Of a stretch of DNA of 64,000 nt, positions 25,825 through 34,636 are shown piece by piece; position 1 is the stretch's first letter; every line of letters starts with the position of its first letter. The DNA is from Sulfitobacter sp. S190 (GTDB lineage: Bacteria > Pseudomonadota > Alphaproteobacteria > Rhodobacterales > Rhodobacteraceae): assembly GCF_025141935.1 (NCBI RefSeq), contig NZ_CP081120.1:3403501-3467500 (forward strand), read 5' to 3'. Under the pieces are notes generated by a model. That model did no database searches, was not told the DNA's origin, and saw only the letters and a program-made list of their open reading frames with translations. The position numbers were made by a program, and so were the translations under genes.

Positions 25825-26000
25825 ATATCACTTGCCTGGCAGGTCTCCTGGCTCGCGGGTCGAAGCCTTTGCCCGCCTTCCCCACCCATCGGGGCAAGTG
25901 GCATTCGGGGGCATCGGCTCACCGCTTACAGTCGCGGGGGCGGCTTTGGCATCGGGCGAACCCTGCACCAAATTCCCTTTTGGTCCTGAAAACAGGACAC
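25825..26000 (-). promoter_or_regulatory. Cobalamin riboswitch
   Basis: Read on the minus strand, the conserved aptamer elements occur in order: AAAAGGGAATTTGGTG, GCCCCCGCGACTGTAAGCGG, GCCACTTG, GGTGGGGAAGGCGG, and the B12 box GCCAGGAGACCTGCC (25838-25852). It lies 40 bases upstream of cbtB and should repress the cobalt-uptake and cobalamin operon when adenosylcobalamin is plentiful. Outer boundaries are approximate. Confidence 0.95.
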
Positions 26001-26097
26001 CAAGCCAGATCAGTTACGCGGATTCCCCAACCCCGTGCAAGGAAAAAGCCCCGATGTGCACACGCGTGGCGGATCATTTCTGGTCAGGTGTCGCGCA

Positions 26098-27003
26098 ATG
26101 CCGCATAAGCGTCGGATGCGAACGGACCGGACTGCCCTTGCGATTGCCTGCATGCTGATGTCGCTCACGTTATTCGATGCGATGGGGCTGATTATCAAAC
26201 ATTTGTCGCCGCGTTACGGTGTGGCGGAGCTGTCGGCGTGGCGCAATCTGTTCGGGATGATTCCCACTCTGATCGTGCTGTATGCCGCGCGCGACTGGCA
26301 CGCCCGCGGGCGCATCTGGCGGCTGCGTCAGTGGCGGCTGGCGGTCGGACGCGGTGTGATCCTCGTTTTTGCCCAATTCGCTTTCTACATGTCGCTGGGG
26401 ATCCTGAGTTTTGCGACTGCCAGCACCATCACCTATTCCAGCGCGCTTTTCATGACAGCCTTTGCCGTGCCGTTGCTGGGCGAGCGTGTCGGAGCGCTGC
26501 GCTGGAGTGCGGTACTCGTGGGATTTGTCGGGGTGATCTGGATCATCAGGCCGGGCAGTGACAGCGTGTCATGGGCCGCGCTCTTGCCGCTGTTTGCGGC
26601 CGCTTGCTATGCCCTGACCGGCGTGACCGCGCGGTTGATGGATGACGACGTGCCGACCCCCCTGATTAACCTTTATTCCACCGGCGTTGCCGCCATCGGC
26701 AGTGTGGTCCTGACCCTGTTCATGGGCGGGTTTTCCCCCGTCGCCTCGCTCTCCGATCTGATGTGGATATGCGCCATGGGTGCCTTTGGCGGATGTGCGG
26801 TTTTGTTGCTGATCGTGGCCTACCGGATGACCGAGCAGAGCAATCTCGCGCCGTTCAGCTATTTCGGGATTCCGCTGGCGTTTGTGCTGGGGTGGCTGTT
26901 TTTCGACGAAAGCCCGTGGGCGGAGCTGTTTCCCGGGGCGCTGTTGATCGCGGCGGGCGGTTTGCTGATCATCTGGCGCGAACGCCGGTTGGCCCGCGAC
27001 TAG
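26098..27003 (+). CDS. EamA/DMT-family permease
   Basis: A 301-residue inner-membrane protein with about ten helices in two EamA repeats. Typical features are the first-helix DAMGLIIKHLSPRYGVAELSAWRNLFGM region, the repeat ends TASTITYSSALFMTAFAVPLLGERV and APFSYFGIPLAFVLGWLFFDE, and the LIIWRERRL tail. The substrate is unknown; family members export metabolites or amino acids. ATG 26098 is chosen with AGGTG upstream; ATG 26116 is an alternative. It is divergent from the riboswitch-led operon and ends 4 bases into the end of the Fur-family gene. Confidence 0.85.
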   Translation: MPHKRRMRTDRTALAIACMLMSLTLFDAMGLIIKHLSPRYGVAELSAWRNLFGMIPTLIVLYAARDWHARGRIWRLRQWRLAVGRGVILVFAQFAFYMSLGILSFATASTITYSSALFMTAFAVPLLGERVGALRWSAVLVGFVGVIWIIRPGSDSVSWAALLPLFAAACYALTGVTARLMDDDVPTPLINLYSTGVAAIGSVVLTLFMGGFSPVASLSDLMWICAMGAFGGCAVLLLIVAYRMTEQSNLAPFSYFGIPLAFVLGWLFFDESPWAELFPGALLIAAGGLLIIWRERRLARD

Positions 27004-27428
27004 GAGGCCCCGATCTTGCGGCAATAAAGCTCGAGCTTATGGTGGACCACTTCGTAGCCCAGTTCGCGCGCGATCGCGTCTTGCAGCTGTTCGATCTTGT
27101 CCGAGCTGAATTCGATCACTTCGCCGGTGTCCACGTCGAGGATGTGGTCGTGGTGGTCCTGCTGCGTTGTTTCGAACCGCGCGCCCCCGCCTTCAAAGCT
27201 GTGTCGGTGCACGACGCCTTCGTCCTCGAGCACCGACAGGGTCCGGTAGACCGTCGCCAGCGACACCGACGGCTCAATCGCCCGGGCGCGTTCGTGCAGC
27301 TCGACGGCATCGGGGTGATCCGCCGCATCCGCCAGCACCGCCAGAAGCGCCACCCGTTGCCGCGTGACACGGATACCGGCCTTGCGCAGGGCGGCAGCCA
27401 TCTTTTCGGTCTTGTCGGTCTCTGCCAT
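27000..27428 (-). CDS. Fur-family metalloregulator, probably Mur/Fur type
   Basis: A 142-residue DNA-binding repressor. The winged helix (about 15-85) has RVTRQRVALLAVLAD and the recognition helix SLATVYRTLSVLEDEGVVHR. Metal ligands are present in HHDHILDVDTGEVIEF and ELGYEVVHHKLELY. The CxxC zinc pairs of some Fur proteins are absent, as in alphaproteobacterial Fur/Mur. It is divergent from sitABCD, a Mn2+ importer, so manganese-responsive Mur is the best guess; Fur or Irr-like iron sensing cannot be ruled out. Confidence 0.88.
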   Translation of the reverse strand: MAETDKTEKMAAALRKAGIRVTRQRVALLAVLADAADHPDAVELHERARAIEPSVSLATVYRTLSVLEDEGVVHRHSFEGGGARFETTQQDHHDHILDVDTGEVIEFSSDKIEQLQDAIARELGYEVVHHKLELYCRKIGAS

Positions 27429-27497
27429 GGGCGATGTCCCGTCGGGTTTGGTGCGGTCTTCTCTATCAGGCCAGAGGATTTCTCAAGTAGCAAGTTT

Positions 27498-27518
27498 AAT
27501 TGAGAATCACTCTCATTT
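27498..27518. promoter_or_regulatory. Fur/Mur-box-like palindrome
   Basis: AATTGAGAATCACTCTCATT contains the inverted repeat TGAGA-N5-TCTCA and closely resembles the classical Fur box AATGAGAATCATTCTCATT. It is 68 bases before sitA and 70 before the regulator gene, well placed to control both. Confidence 0.7.
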
Positions 27519-27531
27519 GTATTTACAGTTA

Positions 27532-27542
27532 AGAACGGTTCT
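27532..27542. promoter_or_regulatory. Second operator-like inverted repeat before sitA
   Basis: AGAAC-G-GTTCT is a perfect 5-bp inverted repeat, flanked by TTA and CAT. Its half-site resembles that of the palindrome 14 bases upstream (GAGAA/TTCTC). It is 43 bases before the sitA start and may be a second site for the same regulator. Confidence 0.5.
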
Positions 27543-27585
27543 CATAAAGGTCGGAGAACGACACATCCGAAAGATGAGGACACCG

Positions 27586-28476
27586 ATGCAGCATTCCCTT
27601 AAGCGTGTTTTTCTGGCGCTGGTCCTGACGTGTACCGCCGGGGTGGCCGCGGCTGATGATCGTTTCAAGGCGGTGACCACCTTTACCGTCATTGCCGACA
27701 TGGCGCGCAATGTCGCGGGCGATGCGGCAATCGTGGAAAGCATCACGAAACCCGGCGCCGAAATCCACGGCTATTCGCCGACCCCGCGTGACATCATCCG
27801 TGCCCAAGACGCCGATCTGATCCTATGGAACGGGCTGAACCTCGAGCTGTGGTTCGAGCAGTTCTTTGCAAACCTGCGCGAGGTCAACAGCGTGGTCATC
27901 AGCGACGGCATCGACCCCATCAGCATCACCGAAGGCGAATACGACGGCAAACCCAATCCCCACGCATGGATGAGCGTTGCTTCGGCGCTGATCTATATCG
28001 ACAACATCCGCGATGCGTTTATGGCGGGCGACCCCGAAAATGCGGGCATCTACATCGCCAACGCCGAAGCCTATAAACAGCGCATCACCGAGACGATTGC
28101 CCCGCTGCGCGAAAAGATTCTGCAGGTGCCGGAGGCGCAGCGGTGGCTGGCCACCTGCGAGGGGGCGTTCAGCTATCTGATCCGCGATTTCGAGATGAAG
28201 GAGCTGTATCTGTGGCCGATGAATGCGGATCAGCAAGGCACGCCGCAACAGGTGCGCAAGGTCATCGATGCGGTGCGCGACAACGATATTCCGGCGGTGT
28301 TCTGCGAATCCACGGTCAGCCAGTCGCCCGCGCAACAGGTCGCCCGTGAAACCGGCGCGCGCTACGGCGGTGTGCTTTTTGTGGACAGCCTGACCGATGC
28401 GGACGGTCCGGTGCCGACCTATCTTGACCTGCTGCGCGTGACTTCGGAGACGATTGCCACAGGTTTGTCGGAATGA
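27586..28476 (+). CDS. sitA: Manganese/iron ABC transporter, periplasmic binding protein SitA
   Basis: A 296-residue cluster A-I (TroA/PsaA-type) solute-binding protein. A signal peptide ([18 protein letters not shown]) precedes the mature part. Metal ligands are visible: His in [12 protein letters not shown], His in [10 protein letters not shown], Glu in [14 protein letters not shown] and Asp in LFVDSL. Glu at the third position favours Mn2+/Fe2+ over Zn2+. ATG 27586 has GAGGA upstream; ATG 27574 is an alternative. The stop overlaps sitB (ATGA). Fur/Mur-like sites lie upstream. Confidence 0.93.
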   Translation: MQHSLKRVFLALVLTCTAGVAAADDRFKAVTTFTVIADMARNVAGDAAIVESITKPGAEIHGYSPTPRDIIRAQDADLILWNGLNLELWFEQFFANLREVNSVVISDGIDPISITEGEYDGKPNPHAWMSVASALIYIDNIRDAFMAGDPENAGIYIANAEAYKQRITETIAPLREKILQVPEAQRWLATCEGAFSYLIRDFEMKELYLWPMNADQQGTPQQVRKVIDAVRDNDIPAVFCESTVSQSPAQQVARETGARYGGVLFVDSLTDADGPVPTYLDLLRVTSETIATGLSE

Positions 28477-29330
28477 ATGAAACGCCCACAGGCATCAGCG
28501 CACGCGATGTGACCGTCACCTACCGCAACGGCCACACGGCCCTGCGCAATGCCACCTTCGAGGTGCCCACCGGCACGATCACGGCACTGGTGGGCGTGAA
28601 CGGCGCCGGCAAATCGACCCTGTTCAAGGCGATCATGGGCTTCGTGCCCGCCGCACGGGGAGAAATCACGGTCCTCGGCCTGCCCGTGAAACAGGCACTG
28701 GCCCGCAACATCGTGGCCTATGTGCCGCAGTCCGAAGAAGTCGACTGGTCCTTTCCCGTGCTGGTCGAGGATGTGGTGATGATGGGGCGTTACGGCCATA
28801 TGGGGTTCCTCAGAAGGCCGCGCGCGGCCGATCATGCCGCGGTGAGCGATGCACTGGCGCGGGTCGATATGTCGGACTTTCGGCACCGCCAGATCGGGGA
28901 GCTGTCCGGCGGCCAACGCAAACGGGTCTTTCTGGCGCGCGCGCTGGCACAGGAGGGGCAGGTCATTCTGCTGGATGAGCCTTTCACCGGTGTGGACGTC
29001 AAAACCGAAGACGCGATTGTCGCCCTGCTGCGCGATATGCGAGACGAAGGGCGCGTCATGCTGGTGTCGACGCACAACCTCGGCTCTGTCCCGGAGTTTT
29101 GCGACCGTACGGTGCTGGTCAAGGAAACGGTGCTGGCCTATGGGCCCACGCAGACGACCTTTACCCACGCCAATCTGGAACGGGCCTTTGGCGGGGTGCT
29201 GCGCCACTTCGTGCTTGGCGGCTCCGATCTGCACGACGACGACGACGCACGGTCAATCCGGGTCATTACCGATGACGAGCGCCCCTTTGTCGTCTACGGC
29301 GAAGAGCCGGACAAGGAGCACGCGGAGTGA
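28473..29330 (+). CDS. sitB: Manganese/iron ABC transporter, ATP-binding protein SitB
   Basis: A 285-residue ABC ATPase. Walker A is GVNGAGKST (about 41-49), the Q-loop is [11 protein letters not shown], the signature is ELSGGQRKR and Walker B is [12 protein letters not shown], with the H-loop in [13 protein letters not shown]. It powers metal uptake with SitC and SitD. An acidic C-terminal extension ([11 protein letters not shown]...) of about 45 residues follows the ATPase fold. Overlaps of 4 bases join it to sitA and sitC. Confidence 0.94.
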   Translation: MNETPTGISARDVTVTYRNGHTALRNATFEVPTGTITALVGVNGAGKSTLFKAIMGFVPAARGEITVLGLPVKQALARNIVAYVPQSEEVDWSFPVLVEDVVMMGRYGHMGFLRRPRAADHAAVSDALARVDMSDFRHRQIGELSGGQRKRVFLARALAQEGQVILLDEPFTGVDVKTEDAIVALLRDMRDEGRVMLVSTHNLGSVPEFCDRTVLVKETVLAYGPTQTTFTHANLERAFGGVLRHFVLGGSDLHDDDDARSIRVITDDERPFVVYGEEPDKEHAE

Positions 29331-30184
29331 TCGACACGCTGCTCTTGCCGTTCAGCTACGGCTACATGTTCAACGCCATGTGGGTCAGCGCGCTGGTCGG
29401 GGCGGTCTGCGCCTTCCTGTCGGCCTACCTGATGCTGAAAGGCTGGTCGCTGATCGGCGATGCGCTGAGCCATTCGATCGTGCCGGGCGTGGCGGGGGCC
29501 TATATGCTGGGCCTGCCCTTCGCGCTGGGCGCTTTTGCGGCGGGCGGACTGGCCGCGGGGGCGATGCTGTTTCTCAACCAACGCTCGGGGCTGAAGGAAG
29601 ACACGATCATCGGCCTGATCTTTACCTCCTTCTTCGGATTGGGGCTGTTCATGGTGTCGCTGTCGCCCACATCGGTCAGCGTGCAGACGATAACCATGGG
29701 CAATATACTGGCCATCACGCCCGAGGACACGCTGCAACTGGCGATCATCGGATTCGTGACGCTGGCGATCCTGCTGGCCAAGTGGAAGGACCTGATGGTT
29801 ACCTTCTTTGACGAAAACCACGCGCGGTCCATCGGGCTGCGGCCCGGAGTGCTGCGGGTCGTGTTCTTCACGCTGCTGTCGGCGTCCTGCGTCGCCGCGT
29901 TGCAGACGGTTGGCGCGTTTCTGGTCATCGCGATGGTAGTGACACCGGGAGCGACGGCCTACCTGCTGTGCGACCGGTTCCCGCGCCTGCTGGTCGTCAG
30001 CGTCAGCATCGGGGCCCTGACCAGCTTTGCGGGGGCCTACCTGAGCTTTTTCATTGATGGTGCCACCGGCGGGATCATCGTGAGCCTGCAGACGCTCATT
30101 TTCCTTGCGGTGTTCTTTCTGGCCCCCCGGCATGGCTATCTGGCCGCCAAACGCAAAGCGGCCGCCGCCCTCGGGGCACCGTGA
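29327..30184 (+). CDS. sitC: Manganese/iron ABC transporter permease SitC
   Basis: A 285-residue ABC-3 family permease with about eight helices. [23 protein letters not shown] is the conserved helix and loop that faces the ATPase, and [19 protein letters not shown] is the conserved late motif. It starts at a GTG that overlaps the sitB stop (GTGA). It forms a heterodimeric channel with SitD, its paralogue encoded next. Confidence 0.93.
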   Translation: MIDTLLLPFSYGYMFNAMWVSALVGAVCAFLSAYLMLKGWSLIGDALSHSIVPGVAGAYMLGLPFALGAFAAGGLAAGAMLFLNQRSGLKEDTIIGLIFTSFFGLGLFMVSLSPTSVSVQTITMGNILAITPEDTLQLAIIGFVTLAILLAKWKDLMVTFFDENHARSIGLRPGVLRVVFFTLLSASCVAALQTVGAFLVIAMVVTPGATAYLLCDRFPRLLVVSVSIGALTSFAGAYLSFFIDGATGGIIVSLQTLIFLAVFFLAPRHGYLAAKRKAAAALGAP

Positions 30185-31011
30185 TGGACACGCTGCTGCA
30201 ACCCTTCCAGTTTGCGTTCATGAACAACGCGTTTGCGATCATGGCGATCATCTCGGTCCCCACCAGCCTGCTGTCGTGCTATCTGGTGCTCAAAGGATGG
30301 TCGCTGATGGGTGACGCCATCAGCCACGCGGTTCTGCCCGGTGTCGTGCTGGCCTACCTCATCGGCATCCCGCTGATCGTCGGCGCGTTTGTGGCCGGCA
30401 TGGCCTGCGCGCTGGCCACGGGGTTCCTCGCGGAAAACAGCCGCATCAAACAGGATACGGTGATGGGCATCGTGTTCTCGGGCATGTTCGGCTTCGGCAT
30501 CGTACTCTATACGAAAATCAGCACCGATATGCATCTCGATCACATCCTGTTCGGCAATATGCTGGGCGTTGGCAGTACCGATTTGTGGACGGCAGGCCTG
30601 ATCGCCGCGTTTGTCGCGGTGATCGTGCTCGCTAAACGACGCGATTTGATGCTGCATGCCTTCGATCCGGTACAGGCACAGGCAGTCGGTTTGCGGGTCG
30701 GTTGGCTGCACTACGGGCTGCTGGCCCTCATTTCGCTGACCATCGTGGCCACTCTGTCGGCTGTCGGGATCATCCTGTCGATCGGGCTGCTGATCGCGCC
30801 CGGCGCGATCGCGTTTCTCTTTACACGGCAATTTGCGCATATGCTGCCGGTCGCGGTCATGGTCACGCTTTGTGCCGGTGTGCTGGGGGTCTATGCCAGC
30901 TTCTATCTCGACAGCGCCCCCGCGCCGACAATCATCCTGATCCTCACGGCAATCTTCATCGCGGCATTCATCCGCAGCAGCCTGCGCAAACGCCCCGGTA
31001 CCCTGGCCTGA
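30184..31011 (+). CDS. sitD: Manganese/iron ABC transporter permease SitD
   Basis: A 275-residue ABC-3 permease, paralogous to SitC. LKGWSLMGDAISHAVLPGVVLAY and SAVGIILSIGLLIAPGAIAFL match the same positions. ATG 30184 overlaps the sitC stop by one base (TGATG); a GTG three bases earlier is an equal possibility. It is the last gene of the sit operon. Two GC-rich hairpins follow before the convergent pncB. Confidence 0.92.
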   Translation: MDTLLQPFQFAFMNNAFAIMAIISVPTSLLSCYLVLKGWSLMGDAISHAVLPGVVLAYLIGIPLIVGAFVAGMACALATGFLAENSRIKQDTVMGIVFSGMFGFGIVLYTKISTDMHLDHILFGNMLGVGSTDLWTAGLIAAFVAVIVLAKRRDLMLHAFDPVQAQAVGLRVGWLHYGLLALISLTIVATLSAVGIILSIGLLIAPGAIAFLFTRQFAHMLPVAVMVTLCAGVLGVYASFYLDSAPAPTIILILTAIFIAAFIRSSLRKRPGTLA

Positions 31012-31047
31012 AGCCTATCTTTCTTGGCCGAAAATACTCTGGGGGAA

Positions 31048-31082
31048 TTGCCCTGCCCCGCAGGGCAAGGGGGCAAAGCCCC
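31048..31082. terminator. Tandem GC-rich hairpins between convergent sitD and pncB
   Basis: TTGCCCTGC/GCAGGGCAA (31048-31068) is a perfect 9-bp stem with a 3-base loop. GGGGC/GCCCC (31070-31082) is a second stem. They are preceded by TTCTTGGCCGAAAATACTC, a type of sequence I recall as repeated between genes in Rhodobacterales, though I cannot confirm that here. No T-run follows, so termination is only probable. Confidence 0.5.
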
Positions 31083-31095
31083 GCTGCGCGGACAG

Positions 31096-32388
31096 CTATA
31101 CCACCACGTCAAGGCGCTCTTGCGCGCCCACGCCGAACACCCGCTTGTAACGCGCGATTTCCTCTTGCGGACCCATGGCCTTGTTGGGGTTATCGGACAG
31201 CTTGACCGTCGGCTTGCCATTGGCCTCGACCGCTTTGCACACAAGGCTGAAGGGCGACAGGGCATCATCGGGGACGAACCCGCGGAAATCGTTGGTCAGC
31301 AACGTACCCCAACCGAAAGACACCGAGGTCTTGTCCGCGAACATCGCGTGGAGCTCGCGGATCTTGGTGACGTCCAACCCGTCGGAAAAGATAATCCGCT
31401 TTTCACGCGGATCCTCGCCGCGGGCTTTCCACCAGTCGATGGCGATGCCCGCCGCCGTCGCGGGATCGCCGCTGTCGATGCGGATACCGGTCCAGCCGGC
31501 CAGCCAGTCGGGTGCATTGTCCAGAAACCCCTGTGACCCGTAGGTGTCGGGCAGAATGATCCGCAGATTGCCTTCGTGCTCGTCGTGCCAGTCCGACAGC
31601 ACGTCGTAAGGGGCCTGAAACAGCGCGTCGTCGTTTTCGGCCAAGGCGGCATAAACCATGGGGAGTTCATGCGCGTTGGTGCCGATCGCCTCCATCTCGC
31701 GCTTCATGGCGATCTTGCAATTCGAGGTACCGGTAAACGCCTGCCCCAGACCTTCGCTCATGGCCTGCACACACCAGTCCTGCCAGAGGAACGAGTGACG
31801 GCGACGGGTGCCGAAATCGGCAATCGACAGATCGGGGATGTCGCGCAGCGCCTCGACCTTTTCCCACACACGGGTCATCGCGCGGGCGTAGAGCACCTGC
31901 AGTTCGAATTTGCCCATCGTGTTGAGGACCGACCGGCCGCGCAACTCCATCAGCGTGGCCAGCGCGGGAATTTCCCACAGCATGACCTCGTGCCATTTGC
32001 CCTCGAATGTCAGCTCGTATTGGTCGCCCTTGCGTTCCAGATGGTAGGGCGGCAGGCGCAGGCCTTCGAACCATTCCATGAAATCGGGGCGGAACATCTG
32101 GCGTTTGCCATAAAACGTGTTGCCGCGCAGCCAGGTGGATTCACCACGGCTGAGGCTGAGCGAGCGTATGTGGTCGAGCTGCTCGCGCAGCTCGCCTTCG
32201 TCGATGAGTTTGGCCAGCGGGACGTGTTTGGACCGGTTGATCAGGCTGAAGGTGACTTGCGTGTCGGGTTTGTTGCGAAAGATCGACTGGCACATCAGCA
32301 GTTTGTAGAAGTCGGTATCGATCAGGGACCGGACGATCGGGTCGATTTTCCACTTGTGGTTCCAGACTCGGGTGGCGATATCGACCAT
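31096..32388 (-). CDS. pncB: Nicotinate phosphoribosyltransferase PncB
   Basis: Joins nicotinate to PRPP to make nicotinate mononucleotide in NAD salvage. It has 430 residues from ATG 32388 (MVDIATRVWNHKWKIDPIVRSLIDTDFYKLLM). DTDFYKLLM, RRRHSFLWQDW and the motif GTNAHELPMVYAAL (with the active-site His that is phosphorylated in the family) are conserved, as is IRIDSGDP. A frame to 32463 adds a hydrophobic stretch that is probably not translated. pncA lies 550 bases away on the same strand. Confidence 0.95.
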   Translation of the reverse strand: MVDIATRVWNHKWKIDPIVRSLIDTDFYKLLMCQSIFRNKPDTQVTFSLINRSKHVPLAKLIDEGELREQLDHIRSLSLSRGESTWLRGNTFYGKRQMFRPDFMEWFEGLRLPPYHLERKGDQYELTFEGKWHEVMLWEIPALATLMELRGRSVLNTMGKFELQVLYARAMTRVWEKVEALRDIPDLSIADFGTRRRHSFLWQDWCVQAMSEGLGQAFTGTSNCKIAMKREMEAIGTNAHELPMVYAALAENDDALFQAPYDVLSDWHDEHEGNLRIILPDTYGSQGFLDNAPDWLAGWTGIRIDSGDPATAAGIAIDWWKARGEDPREKRIIFSDGLDVTKIRELHAMFADKTSVSFGWGTLLTNDFRGFVPDDALSPFSLVCKAVEANGKPTVKLSDNPNKAMGPQEEIARYKRVFGVGAQERLDVVV

Positions 32389-32457
32389 GTGCGCTTCCTC
32401 ATTGCTCGCGGCAATGTGCCAAGGATAGAGCAGCGGGAGCAAGAGGAAAACAGGGCT

Positions 32458-32946
32458 GTGCAAACGACCTACTGGATGGCGGCAATCGGCTTTGCGCTCT
32501 GCGCGGGCTTGTGGGTTCTGGCCCGTCGCAGGCGGGGCAAACTACAGCCGACTGCCGCCCGCAGGCGCATCGTGGTGGACGGCACCAATGTCATGTTCTG
32601 GCACGACAACACCGCCAAATTATCGACGCTGAAATCGGTCGTGGGCGCGCTGCGCCGCCGCAATCTGGACCCGGTGGTTTTTCTTGATGCTTCATCGCGC
32701 CACCATCTGGGGGACCGGTCGCTTGATGCGGTGAAATTTGCACGCGTGTTGGGGCTGCGCGCGGACCGGGTCGTGGTCTGCCCTGCCCGTACCGAAGCCG
32801 ATGCTTTTCTTCTGGACTACGCGCGGCGCAACCGACTGGCGGTGGTGTCCAATGACCGTTTCCGCGATCGGCCACGCGCGGCGCGCAATCTGCGTCTGGT
32901 CGGGGGGTATGTCGCCAATGGCCGGGTGCGCCTCAAGGGGCTTTAG
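32458..32946 (+). CDS. Membrane-anchored NYN-domain (PIN-like) putative RNase
   Basis: A 162-residue protein. GTG 32458 is chosen because GAGGA lies upstream and because it includes the whole first membrane helix (YWMAAIGFALCAGLWVLA), which is followed by positive residues RRRRGK, so the domain should face the cytoplasm. The rest is a NYN/Zc3h12a-like domain with acidic positions in RIVVDGTNVMFW, VVFLDASSR, TEADAFLLDYARRN and VVSNDRFRD. Members are metal-dependent RNases. Its target is unknown. It is divergent from pncB and overlaps the end of pncA by 4 bases. Confidence 0.82.
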   Translation: MQTTYWMAAIGFALCAGLWVLARRRRGKLQPTAARRRIVVDGTNVMFWHDNTAKLSTLKSVVGALRRRNLDPVVFLDASSRHHLGDRSLDAVKFARVLGLRADRVVVCPARTEADAFLLDYARRNRLAVVSNDRFRDRPRAARNLRLVGGYVANGRVRLKGL

Positions 32947-33536
32947 GCGAATGTCACGCCCGCGCCCTGCATCGCCGTGCGGGCCGCATCGAGCGATCCG
33001 TCTATGTCGATGGCGCGGCACAGATCCAGATCGACGGTTACGTCAAATCCTTGCTGTGCGGCATCCACGGCAGAGAAATTCACGCAGAAATCCGTCGCCA
33101 GCCCCACCAGCGTCAACAATTTGATCCCGCGGCTGCGCAGAAGCCCGTCGAGCCCGGTCGGCGTTTTGTGGTCATTCTCGAAAAAGGCGGAATAGCTGTC
33201 GATCTGCGGATTGTACCCTTTGCGCACAATGGCGTCGGCGCGGTCGGTGTTCAGCAGCGGATGAAAGCGCGCGCCTTCGCTGCCCTGAATACAATGATCG
33301 GGCCAGAGCACCTGCGGCCCGTACGCCATGTCGATCACGCTATAGCGATCATGGCCGTCGTGCACGGAGGCAAAAGACGAATGCCCCGCCGGATGCCAGT
33401 CCTGTGTCAGGATAACGGCGTCAAAGCGCCCCATCTTATCGTTGATGCCCGCAACGATTTCATCGCCGCCCGTCACGGCCAGCGCCCCGCCGGGGCAGAA
33501 ATCGTTTTGAACGTCGATGACTATCAGCGCCTGCAT
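32943..33536 (-). CDS. pncA: Nicotinamidase PncA
   Basis: Hydrolyses nicotinamide to nicotinate, the substrate of PncB. It has 197 residues from ATG 33536 (MQALIVIDVQNDFCPGGAL). The catalytic triad is Asp8 (IDVQND), Lys in IVRKGYNP and Cys in LATDFCVNFSA. Metal ligands are in TQDWHPAGHSSF. A longer frame to 33638 lies in the shared upstream region with trhO and is not conserved. pncA and pncB form a salvage pair around the NYN gene. Confidence 0.95.
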   Translation of the reverse strand: MQALIVIDVQNDFCPGGALAVTGGDEIVAGINDKMGRFDAVILTQDWHPAGHSSFASVHDGHDRYSVIDMAYGPQVLWPDHCIQGSEGARFHPLLNTDRADAIVRKGYNPQIDSYSAFFENDHKTPTGLDGLLRSRGIKLLTLVGLATDFCVNFSAVDAAQQGFDVTVDLDLCRAIDIDGSLDAARTAMQGAGVTFA

Positions 33537-33627
33537 GGGTCTGGTTCCTTCATCAGGGATTGGTTGCAGTGGTTTTACCCCACGCGCCCCTTGCGCAACA
33601 GCCCTCGCCTGCCTTATCTGCGCTGCC

Positions 33628-34515
33628 ATGTACACCATCGCCGCTCTTTATCACTTTGCCCGCTTTGACGATCCTGCCGCGCTGAAACCGCCGCTGCTGG
33701 CCCTGTGTCAGGCGCAGGGCATCACCGGTACGCTTTTGCTGGCGCGGGAAGGCGTCAACGGGACCATCGCGGGAGAGGCTGCGGGGATTGAAGCGGTGAT
33801 CGCCCATTTGCGCGCCCTGCCCGGCTGTGCCGATCTGGAGTGGAAGATTTCGCACAGCGAAGCGCCACCGTTCGGCAAGATGAAGGTCCGCCTGAAGCGC
33901 GAGATCGTCACCATGGGCCAGCCTGACGTCGATCCGCAGGCCGCGACCGGCCATTACGTGGCCCCCGTCGACTGGAATGACCTCATCGGGCGCGACGACG
34001 TGGCCGTGATCGACACCCGCAACGATTATGAGGTGGCGATCGGGACCTTCGAGGGTGCCATAGACCCCCAGACCCAGAGTTTCGGTGAGTTCCCCGCGTG
34101 GTGGGAGCAGAACAAGCACCGTTTCCACAACAAGAAGATCGCGATGTTCTGCACCGGTGGCATACGGTGCGAAAAATCGACCAACTTCCTGTTGGGACAG
34201 GGCGTTGAAGATGTCTACCACCTCAAGGGCGGCATTCTGAAATATCTCGAAGAGGTGCCGCAGGAGCAGAGCACATGGGACGGCTCGTGCTTTGTCTTTG
34301 ACAACCGGGTGAGCGTTGGACACGGGCTGAAAGAGGGGCCGCACATGTTGTGCCACGGTTGCCGCCGTCCGATTTTGCCGCAAGACACCGCGCGCCCCGA
34401 ATACGAGCCCGGTGTGAGCTGCCACGCCTGCATCGACGAGACATCGCCGGCCGACAAGGCCCGGTTCCGCGAGCGCCAGAAACAGATGACACTGGCCAGA
34501 CAGCGCGGCGACTGA
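33628..34515 (+). CDS. trhO: tRNA uridine(34) hydroxylase TrhO (rhodanese family)
   Basis: A 295-residue protein of the YceA/TrhO family, which makes 5-hydroxyuridine at wobble position 34 of tRNAs. It has an N-terminal ferredoxin-like domain (GITGTLLLAREGVNGTIAG), a rhodanese domain with the active-site loop FCTGGIRCEKS, and a C-terminal zinc-like CHGCRRP...CHACIDE pair. The start MYTIAALYHFA at ATG 33628 is typical. It is divergent from pncA, with 91 bases between. Confidence 0.93.
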   Translation: MYTIAALYHFARFDDPAALKPPLLALCQAQGITGTLLLAREGVNGTIAGEAAGIEAVIAHLRALPGCADLEWKISHSEAPPFGKMKVRLKREIVTMGQPDVDPQAATGHYVAPVDWNDLIGRDDVAVIDTRNDYEVAIGTFEGAIDPQTQSFGEFPAWWEQNKHRFHNKKIAMFCTGGIRCEKSTNFLLGQGVEDVYHLKGGILKYLEEVPQEQSTWDGSCFVFDNRVSVGHGLKEGPHMLCHGCRRPILPQDTARPEYEPGVSCHACIDETSPADKARFRERQKQMTLARQRGD

Positions 34516-34575
34516 GCCCGCGGCGGGCGGGCCTTTTGCGCATCGCACCCACCGACATCGATCCAATTTTATCCG

Positions 34576-34590
34576 TTAGCCCCATGGTAA
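34576..34590 (+). promoter_or_regulatory. Possible CtrA box upstream of motB
   Basis: TTAG-N7-GTAA, two mismatches from TTAA-N7-TTAA, but symmetric: CGTTA-N9-TAACG. It is 46 bases before the motB start. On its own a match this weak is expected by chance in intergenic DNA of this amount; the symmetry and position are the only extra support. Confidence 0.35.
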
Positions 34591-34636
34591 CGCGCAGCCT
34601 GTAGATCGGTGCTGTGTGGAGCAAAGGGTGATGTGA

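Noticed and set aside
24282..26108. A 608-codon plus-strand open frame
   Set aside because: It is opposite cbtA, cbtB, the His-rich gene and the riboswitch, with no domain or ribosome site.
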